Source: CAYYYP01 sp964475985 (GTDB taxonomy: Bacteria > Bdellovibrionota > UBA1018 > CAYHWW01). Taken from it: a DNA stretch of 18,896 nt. The translations under genes were made by a program, and so were the position numbers. How positions within the stretch are numbered: position 1 is the stretch's first letter; each line of letters opens with the position of its first letter. Shown in pieces: positions 14,304-18,896 of the stretch. Below the pieces are notes generated by a model. The model had not been told where the DNA came from and made no database searches. It saw nothing but the letters and a program-made list of their open reading frames with translations. The stretch covers positions 1 through 18,896 of the forward strand of contig CAYYYP010000055.1 of assembly GCA_964475985.1 (NCBI GenBank), given 5' to 3'.

Positions 14304-15071
14304 ATGAAAAAGCTTCTGTCCGTCGTCAGCACAATTATCGTACTTGCCGCATTCTCCGGATGTAGCAAAAACTCAGAAAATAAATCTTCAGGACCTGGTT
14401 CCTCAGATTCCCCTTCCGCTAACGCGTCAATCGCCGCACCGGTATGGGATGCTCAATCTGCTGCAAACAACATTTTTTATTTAAATGAACAAATTGCCGT
14501 TCAAGAACAAGAAGGAAATTATGAACTGATTTTCTCAACTGGTCATGTTTACCAAAAAGTTGGCGATCAACTTTTCCTCGTAAGCGGATCTAGCGCTTCT
14601 CGCATCGACAACGCGGAATTGGCTCAAGAAATCCTTTCCAACAGTCGTTGTGAAGTGACTGGCCCCCTTCTTTCGGAACACGTTGAACTTGGTTTCATTT
14701 CGGGATCCACTTCAACCTCTGAATCAGGCGATCAACGCATTAGCCTCATCGGAAACGTTTTAAATCAAGAAGAAGGCGTTTCTAGCCCCAACACCAATAT
14801 GGTTTGTACGGTGACTTCAGCTGACCGTCTTCGTGGAATTGATATCGTAGACGAAATCTTCCGCGAATCCGCCGTCCTCACCGATGGAATGGGTCAACTC
14901 ATCTCCATGCCAGAAGAAGAGCCAGCTCCAGCCCCTGCCGTTGAAGCAGCTCCAGCTCCTGAAGCAGCTCCTGCCGTTGAAGCCGCTCCTGAAGCTCCTG
15001 CTCCTGAAGCAGCTCCTGCTACGGAAGAACCTAAGGATGAGACCACTCACACCGAATCAGACGGCGAATAA
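14304..15071 (+). CDS. Lipoprotein of unknown function with Ala/Pro/Glu-rich C-terminal tail
   Basis: The signal peptide MKKLLSVVSTIIVLAAFSGC ends in a lipobox, so the mature protein starts at Cys20 and should be lipid-anchored. A Ser/Asn-rich linker (about 21-45) leads to a compact region of about 150 residues with only two further cysteines (in SRCEV and MVCTV), which could form one disulfide. The last 45 residues or so are low-complexity Ala, Pro and Glu, in repeats of the type PAPEAAP and VEAAP, and end acidic. I recognise no family for the middle part. The ATG at 14304 is fixed by GGAGGA seven bases upstream and by the signal peptide. A promoter and a terminator flank the gene, so it is a single-gene unit. 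The tail resembles extended spacers that reach across the periplasm or cell wall; that role is inference. Confidence 0.85.
   Translation: MKKLLSVVSTIIVLAAFSGCSKNSENKSSGPGSSDSPSANASIAAPVWDAQSAANNIFYLNEQIAVQEQEGNYELIFSTGHVYQKVGDQLFLVSGSSASRIDNAELAQEILSNSRCEVTGPLLSEHVELGFISGSTSTSESGDQRISLIGNVLNQEEGVSSPNTNMVCTVTSADRLRGIDIVDEIFRESAVLTDGMGQLISMPEEEPAPAPAVEAAPAPEAAPAVEAAPEAPAPEAAPATEEPKDETTHTESDGE
14919..15030 (+). repeat. Degenerate Ala/Pro/Glu codon repeat
   Basis: Units built from GCTCCTGAAGCAGCTCCTGC-like words repeat in frame within the lipoprotein's tail. Because the words recur imperfectly at short period, length change by slippage is likely between related strains. Confidence 0.75.
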
Positions 15072-15101
15072 TTCGCAACACTGATCGGTCCCGAATCCCC
15101 T

Positions 15102-15141
15102 AAAAGCAGTAGGCGCTCTTTGGAGTACCTACTGCTTTTTT
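15102..15141 (+). terminator. Strong intrinsic terminator after the lipoprotein gene
   Basis: AAAAGCAGTAGG (15102-15113) pairs with CCTACTGCTTTT (15128-15139) around a 14-base loop, followed by more T. It lies about 30 bases after the stop codon. Confidence 0.92.
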
Positions 15142-15178
15142 CGTTTTCAGCGCTTAAAAGCACTGCCGGTGTTCCTGC

Positions 15179-15207
15179 TTTAAAATCAATCCGCATTAGC
15201 CTATAGA
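15179..15207 (+). promoter_or_regulatory. Candidate promoter of queE
   Basis: TATAGA (15202-15207) has a weak -35 partner TTTAAA (15179-15184) at 17 bases. The predicted start near 15214 leaves only about four bases before the ATG at 15218, and no Shine-Dalgarno site is visible. The message would be leaderless or nearly so. Confidence 0.4.
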
Positions 15208-15217
15208 ATCCTTCGGC

Positions 15218-15901
15218 ATGAAAAACGGTATCACCGAACAGTTTCTTACCATCCAAGGCGAAGGCAGATCAGTCGGCAAACTTGCTTATTTCATTCGGTT
15301 CGCCGGTTGCAATCTGTGGTGCGAGTGGTGCGACAGCCTGCACTCGGTTGACCCTAATCTCTTTCGTGGCAAAACATTTTCCATCGATTACTCAAAGGTG
15401 CCAGAAAACTGTAACCTCATCGTTTTGACGGGTGGAGAGCCTACACTCTTTGATTTACCGGAGGTAAAAAAGCGATTGAGCGCCGCACACCCCCACCGCA
15501 TTTTTGAGGTGGAGAGCAACGCTACGGAGTTTCCGCAAAATATCGTAAACGACTTCGTATGGAATCTTTCCCCAAAACTTCTGTCTTCCGGGCAAAAAAC
15601 TAAATCCATGGAATTAAAACGTTTACGTAATTTAAAAAACTGGGCCGACTATTCCAGGGATCACGAAAATGTGACGTTTAAATTTGTCGTAGGCGGCGAG
15701 GAAGATCTCCTTGAAGTAGACGGGCTAGTGCACACCCATGGCATAATGCCTCACCTGGTTTACCTCATGCCGCAAGGGCAGACTCAGAAAAGTCAAAGCT
15801 TAGCCGCGGTAGAGTGGATCCTTGAGGCGTGTAAAACACGCGGATTTAACTTTAGTCCAAGACTTCACGTCATTTATTGGGGCGATAAACGCGGAGTTTA
15901 A
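15218..15901 (+). CDS. queE: 7-carboxy-7-deazaguanine synthase QueE (radical SAM)
   Basis: QueE rearranges 6-carboxytetrahydropterin to 7-carboxy-7-deazaguanine, a step toward preQ1 and queuosine in tRNA. The start MKNGITEQFLTIQGEG is typical, with TIQGEG binding the pterin end of the substrate. The iron-sulfur cluster cysteines are Cys31, Cys35 and Cys38 in CNLWCEWC, the radical-SAM C-x3-C-x2-C. GGEPTL follows near residue 72 and contacts SAM. SPKL near 126 and LMPQGQ near 192 are further family landmarks. At 227 residues it is normal length. queC, queD and queF are not adjacent; a QueC-like protein of unknown role lies at 5055-6218. It has its own promoter candidate, and the next gene begins 139 bases later. 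Confidence 0.94.
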   Translation: MKNGITEQFLTIQGEGRSVGKLAYFIRFAGCNLWCEWCDSLHSVDPNLFRGKTFSIDYSKVPENCNLIVLTGGEPTLFDLPEVKKRLSAAHPHRIFEVESNATEFPQNIVNDFVWNLSPKLLSSGQKTKSMELKRLRNLKNWADYSRDHENVTFKFVVGGEEDLLEVDGLVHTHGIMPHLVYLMPQGQTQKSQSLAAVEWILEACKTRGFNFSPRLHVIYWGDKRGV

Positions 15902-16040
15902 GGGTCTTTTGCCCAAGCAACTCTAGGCCTCACCAAACGGCCGACTTTCCTCTGATTAGTTTTTAAGCGGGATATTTTTTTCTACCCCCCTTTTTCAAAG
16001 TTTGAATTCGCGTATCCTTTGGCTTAGGAGGCGCTTCGGG
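15902..16040 (+). other. Intergenic stretch between queE and the lipoprotein gene
   Basis: This 139-base stretch is T- and C-rich. I see no clear terminator hairpin and no convincing promoter pair; TATCCT at 16013 is a weak -10 candidate. AGGAGG at 16026-16031 is a strong ribosome-binding site nine bases before the ATG at 16041 and sets that start. Confidence 0.6.
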
Positions 16041-16694
16041 ATGAAAACCAAGGATGGATTTTTTAGGAAATTGGGCGTGGGATTTTTAGTCATGGGCAGT
16101 GTAGGTCTGTCTGCCTGTTCTGAAAAATCCTCCGTAGCAGCTGGCAGCACTGTGAGCGCCGCCGCCGCACCGGCCGCAAATCCCCTGGCTCCAGCGCCCG
16201 ATAATAGCGGACCTTCCGGATCCCCTGGCCCCCAACCGGCGCCCGTCGCTCCACGCATTGTGGAAGCGAGCTGTCACGCGCGCTCCATCCAAATCACTTC
16301 CAGTGCCGTTAAATTTTCTTGTTTCAATATTTTTATTGAGGGCGTGCTGAGTGAAATGAGTTTTGCCGTGCCCGTCTCCCACCCTATGGCAGGCCCGATT
16401 TCTAGCGTAGTTTCTTCCTTCATCAATACGGAAATGAACATTACCAACGGCCTAAGGGCAATCATACAATTTGACCGAAACATGGCCATGATCGTGCACC
16501 AAAGAAATGCCTATGAAGTGATCACTCCATTCACCCAAAGCTGCCATTCGGCCATAACCGCAGAAATGCGCGGTATGTTTCGATTTAAGTATGATGCTAA
16601 TCCACAATCCCAACCATCCGTTAGAGGTACGATTGGCTGCCAAATGCCTACTTGTGGACTCGTTGAAGAAGTTGAACTTTATAACGCGCTTTAG
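16041..16694 (+). CDS. Lipoprotein of unknown function with Ala/Pro linker and conserved-looking cysteines
   Basis: The start MKTKDGFFRKLGVGFLVMGS followed by VGLSAC is a lipoprotein signal with lipidation at Cys26. A linker of about 50 residues, rich in Ala, Pro, Gly and Ser, leads to a domain of about 135 residues. That domain contains five or more cysteines (in ASCHAR, FSCFN, QSCHS, IGCQMPTCG), suggesting disulfides in an oxidising compartment. No family is recognised. The ATG at 16041 is set by a perfect AGGAGG; the frame is open 39 bases further upstream, but that part would ruin the signal peptide. Its stop codon overlaps the stop of the convergent MscS gene. The general plan (lipobox, linker, small Cys-containing domain) resembles the other lipoprotein at 14304, but the domains do not look alike. 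Confidence 0.82.
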   Translation: MKTKDGFFRKLGVGFLVMGSVGLSACSEKSSVAAGSTVSAAAAPAANPLAPAPDNSGPSGSPGPQPAPVAPRIVEASCHARSIQITSSAVKFSCFNIFIEGVLSEMSFAVPVSHPMAGPISSVVSSFINTEMNITNGLRAIIQFDRNMAMIVHQRNAYEVITPFTQSCHSAITAEMRGMFRFKYDANPQSQPSVRGTIGCQMPTCGLVEEVELYNAL

Positions 16695-17770
16695 GTAGCA
16701 GGCGTTTCAGTTTTTACTAAGACGGGTTGGATCGCAAAACTCACATTCTCTTGAGCAAATTTGCGAAAAATTTCCAACAACAGTGCCTGTTGATTATCGG
16801 CAAAAACTGTATAATCTGGGCTAGAAACAAAAAAAACGAGCTCGTATTCGAGTGCTGAATTCCCGAATTGCATGAGATGACAACGATCAAACTCAACCTT
16901 TTCACGATTACTTACCAACTCTTTGATCCAAGCAGGAATTTGCTCCACCAAATTAGCAGGCGTTGAGTAGGCGATATTGAAGTTGAGCACCACACGCCGG
17001 CGCCGCATACGTTTGTAATTATGGATTCGACTCTCCAGGAGTTCCTTATTGGACATGATGATTTCTTCGCCCGATAAGCTGCGTAGCCTAGTGGTCTTAA
17101 TGCCAACCTGTTCAATGGTGCCCTTTTCCGCGCCTGCCGTTATGAAATCCCCCACGACAAAAGGCTTATCTAAAACAATGGAAAGTGAAGCCAAAAGGTC
17201 ACCTAGTATATTTTGTGCCGCCAGGGCCACAGCGATTCCACCAACGCCTAGACCCGCCACAAGCGCACCGATATTCACTCCGAGATTACTCAAACCAATC
17301 ATGACGAGAAGAGTGATAAATATAGCCTGAATCCCGGTATGCAAAAGCCCCAGTACCGATGCCGACGATGGGTCACGCTCCATTTTTTCGCGAAGCACCG
17401 TATCGTTCCAGATATAAATGAGACGAAAACCCCAAACTGCAATTTGAAACATCGAAGAAACGACCACCGCAAACATAATAATTTTCTGAAGCAGAGGGGA
17501 TGGATCCAAAGGTTTAGTCAGAAGAAAAAACGTCCAAACAAAAATGGAACTGGGCTTAGTCCTATCTACGAGTTCAGCAATCACATCGTCCCACTTAGAC
17601 GCCGTATGATTCGCGAAGCGCCGAAATCGAGCGGACAAGGCACGTAAGATTAACTTCGCCGTCAGCGTGATGATGACGGAAATGACGGTCATGGCTAGCC
17701 AAGACCACACACTATCGGAAGTAAAAGTTGAACGCATTTCTCCGAACCATTCACCTACGGGCATAGGCAC
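16691..17770 (-). CDS. MscS-family small-conductance mechanosensitive channel
   Basis: MscS channels open under membrane tension and release solutes on hypo-osmotic shock. The 359 residues have membrane segments at about 20-45, 74-92, 98-120 and 145-170. The pore helix carries GLGVGGIAVALAAQNILGD, the Gly/Ala-rich packing seen in TM3 of MscS. Next come the beta domain (SIVLDKPFVVGDFI, GTIEQVGIKTTRLR) and the C-terminal alpha/beta domain. It is longer than E. coli MscS (286 residues), with an extra N-terminal membrane helix or two. AGGA lies about eight bases upstream of the ATG. It follows the carbonic anhydrase gene by 131 bases on the same strand. Its TAA shares bases with the TAG of the convergent lipoprotein gene (TTAG, 16691-16694). 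Confidence 0.94.
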   Translation of the reverse strand: MPMPVGEWFGEMRSTFTSDSVWSWLAMTVISVIITLTAKLILRALSARFRRFANHTASKWDDVIAELVDRTKPSSIFVWTFFLLTKPLDPSPLLQKIIMFAVVVSSMFQIAVWGFRLIYIWNDTVLREKMERDPSSASVLGLLHTGIQAIFITLLVMIGLSNLGVNIGALVAGLGVGGIAVALAAQNILGDLLASLSIVLDKPFVVGDFITAGAEKGTIEQVGIKTTRLRSLSGEEIIMSNKELLESRIHNYKRMRRRRVVLNFNIAYSTPANLVEQIPAWIKELVSNREKVEFDRCHLMQFGNSALEYELVFFVSSPDYTVFADNQQALLLEIFRKFAQENVSFAIQPVLVKTETPAT

Positions 17771-17797
17771 ATCCTTTCTTGAAACAGGCTTAAAGCC

Positions 17798-17825
17798 TTT
17801 ATAAATTAGAACCAGTTTTCACGAA
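17798..17825 (-). promoter_or_regulatory. Weak promoter candidate for the MscS gene
   Basis: On the minus strand TATAAA (17798-17803) is a good -10 box, but the -35 position 16 bases away (17820-17825, TTCGTG) matches only three of six. A small hairpin GGCT-TTA-AGCC lies between it and the start codon. I found no clear terminator for the carbonic anhydrase gene in this 131-base gap. Confidence 0.35.
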
Positions 17826-17901
17826 CGGTTTTAATATATTAGGCGGGTTGTTCCAAGAAATTTAACTCGGTATCAATGACTCACATTCATGCAGGTTTTT
17901 T

Positions 17902-18630
17902 TTAGAACTTCTGATCGGCCTTGGGTGAAGGGACCACTCGCGGAGAATGCTTTTTGAATTGTGCGGAAAGAAAATCAACATTCTCGTCCGTGGCAAACTC
18001 TTCCGGCAGTTCAAAATCTACTTGTCCGGTGACTACGTCATAAAGCGCGCCTACGATCATAAACTTTTTCTGCTCCACGAGTTTGCGCATTGGAGCGCTC
18101 CTGCGAGTTATAAGCTCCACACTTCGTCGCACGTTTTCCACTGCGACTTGGTGCTCAAGCACCTGGCGATCAGCACTACCCTTAGCACTGATGACCGCGT
18201 TCACGGAGGGAGAGATCTTCTGGACGATTTTTTCAATATTCCCACTGAACTGAACGCCGTCTAGCCCTGCACCCAACGCAGCCTGGACGGCCCCACAATG
18301 GGTATGTCCCATGACAAGGCAAAGCTGCGTACCAAAACTAGAGGCTGCAAATTCAATACTGCCAATGATGGAAGGGGAGATAATATTGCCGGCAATTCGG
18401 ATCACAAATAGATCACCTAGACCCCGGTCAAACACAATTTCCGTGGGAATGCGCGAATCCGAACAAGTTAGGATGACGCTAAAGGGAGACTGCCCGTTTT
18501 CTGTAATGTTTTTTAGTTTGTCCGTACTGATGACCGTTTCGATGGATCTTAAATTACTTACAAAACGTCCATTGCCCTCCACAAGGAGTTCAAGGGCTTG
18601 GGTGGGGGTTAAATTTTCTGGATGATTCAT
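17902..18630 (-). CDS. Beta-class carbonic anhydrase
   Basis: The enzyme interconverts CO2 and bicarbonate at a zinc ion. The zinc ligands of the beta class are all present: Cys56 and Asp58 in TCSDSR, His109 and Cys112 in GHTHCG. The Asp-Arg pair Asp58/Arg60 is intact, and DLFVIRIAGN follows as expected. The protein has 242 residues, with a C-terminal tail rich in charged residues. I start at the ATG at 18630: the N-terminus NLTPTQALELLVEGNGRFV is that of the family, and GGAG lies eight bases upstream. The frame continues to 18687, but the extra 19 residues fall on an inverted repeat in the leader. No signal peptide is seen from the 18630 start, so it should be cytoplasmic. Confidence 0.94.
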   Translation of the reverse strand: MNHPENLTPTQALELLVEGNGRFVSNLRSIETVISTDKLKNITENGQSPFSVILTCSDSRIPTEIVFDRGLGDLFVIRIAGNIISPSIIGSIEFAASSFGTQLCLVMGHTHCGAVQAALGAGLDGVQFSGNIEKIVQKISPSVNAVISAKGSADRQVLEHQVAVENVRRSVELITRRSAPMRKLVEQKKFMIVGALYDVVTGQVDFELPEEFATDENVDFLSAQFKKHSPRVVPSPKADQKF

Positions 18631-18656
18631 TTTTCTACTCCGATTGGCAAAAGCGC

Positions 18657-18687
18657 TTGGCCCATTCCATAAGAAATCATGGGCCAA
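18657..18687 (-). promoter_or_regulatory. Perfect inverted repeat in the carbonic anhydrase leader
   Basis: TTGGCCCAT (18657-18665) and ATGGGCCAA (18679-18687) are exact reverse complements separated by 13 bases, 26 to 56 bases before the start codon. It could be an operator for a dimeric regulator or a hairpin in the mRNA leader. There is no T-run in either direction, so a terminator is unlikely. Confidence 0.55.
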
Positions 18688-18718
18688 AGTTCATATATTA
18701 AGAATGAAGACCAAATAT

Positions 18719-18743
18719 CCGCGCAACAATCTCAGCTGCGCGG
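18719..18743 (-). terminator. Hairpin at the end of the right-edge gene
   Basis: CCGCGCA and TGCGCGG form a seven-pair GC-rich stem with an 11-base loop that contains the stop codon of the right-edge reading frame. On the minus strand ATATTTGGTCTTC follows, a poor but partly T-rich tail. Confidence 0.4.
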
Positions 18744-18896
18744 TGGCCGCTCCGGAGCGGAAAGTACAGTACTAGAAAAATTAAGATCAGCCCATGAAAC
18801 AAATTTGGTTTCTTCCCAAGCAAAGGGGAACTGTAAGGGCGTCATTAAGACATCCAGGGATTTAACCACTTCATTCTGGCCGTCGGCATCTTCTTC
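18732..18896 (-). CDS. 3' end of an unidentified gene (5' part outside the window)
   Basis: On the minus strand one frame is open from the window edge to a TGA at 18732-18734, giving the last 54 residues of a protein. The fragment begins acidic (EEDADG), contains FPFAWEETKFVSWADL, and ends in APERPPRS. It shows no motif I recognise and no membrane segment. A 54-codon open frame can occur by chance, so support is moderate. The GC-rich hairpin around the stop and the lack of any other gene here make a real gene end plausible. It would lie upstream of the carbonic anhydrase gene on the same strand, about 100 bases from its start. Confidence 0.5.
   Translation of the reverse strand, partial: EEDADGQNEVVKSLDVLMTPLQFPFAWEETKFVSWADLNFSSTVLSAPERPPRS

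Noticed and set aside
14817..15050. Minus-strand open frame rich in Arg, Ser, Phe and Gly
   Set aside because: It is the reverse reading of the Ala/Pro/Glu repeat tail; the composition is a by-product of the repeat.
15142..15217. preQ1 riboswitch before queE
   Set aside because: The predicted leader is only a few bases, and no H-type pseudoknot or conserved preQ1 motif is visible.
18631..18687. Longer carbonic anhydrase N-terminus starting at 18687
   Set aside because: The added 19 residues lie over the inverted repeat, lack an RBS and are not typical of the family, whereas the ATG at 18630 has GGAG eight bases upstream.

Overview
The window reads as chromosomal DNA of a Gram-negative bacterium of moderate GC, roughly 45-50 % by eye. 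It carries two diderm-style lipoproteins, a YegD-like Hsp70, QueE, a long-form AhcY under an S-adenosylhomocysteine (SAH) riboswitch, and several TTG starts. The gene set and the Ala/Pro/Glu-rich lipoprotein style fit the former Deltaproteobacteria or Bdellovibrionota. That placement is inference, because no rRNA or other marker gene is present. I see no tRNA, rRNA, transposase, integrase, CRISPR array or prophage block.

Layout. (1) 2-4633, plus strand: a tightly packed signalling operon. It encodes a 5'-truncated hybrid histidine kinase with three receiver domains, a stand-alone CheR methyltransferase, a stand-alone CheB methylesterase without receiver, and a receiver-first histidine kinase. 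No CheA, CheW or chemoreceptor is nearby. (2) 4699-7081, plus strand: a small YvlD/phage-holin-4-like membrane protein, a large PP-loop ATPase with a QueC-like four-cysteine zinc site, and a lipoprotein alpha/beta hydrolase. (3) 7088-9753, minus strand: a two-gene unit, YegD-like Hsp70 followed by rarA. (4) 9803-11146, plus strand: the magnesium transporter mgtE, divergent from the Hsp70 gene. (5) 11147-11730: a gene for an 85-residue disordered Gln/Arg/Ser/Asp-rich protein, with a possible sigma-54 promoter upstream and a strong terminator downstream. (6) 11787-13447: promoter, SAH riboswitch, leader, TTG-started ahcY and a strong terminator. (7) 13448-14125, minus strand: an SAM-dependent O-methyltransferase. 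(8) 14249-15141: a promoter, a lipoprotein with an Ala/Pro/Glu-rich tail, and a terminator. (9) 15218-16694: queE and an unknown lipoprotein. (10) 16691-18896, minus strand: an MscS-type channel, a beta-carbonic anhydrase, and the 3' end of an unidentified gene at the right edge.

How the genes relate. The clearest regulatory logic is at ahcY. SAH, the product of every SAM-dependent methylation, is sensed by an RNA element directly in front of the gene for the enzyme that removes it. CheR and the O-methyltransferase in this window both produce SAH. The 231 bases of open frame in front of the ahcY TTG codon are riboswitch and leader, so a protein start at 11765 would be a false extension. The four-gene signalling cluster looks like a self-contained pathway whose methylation substrate is not encoded here. 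Most other genes are housekeeping or stress functions (RarA, Hsp70, MgtE, MscS, carbonic anhydrase, QueE) packed with short gaps. Two gene pairs converge with only 6 bases between them or with overlapping stop codons.
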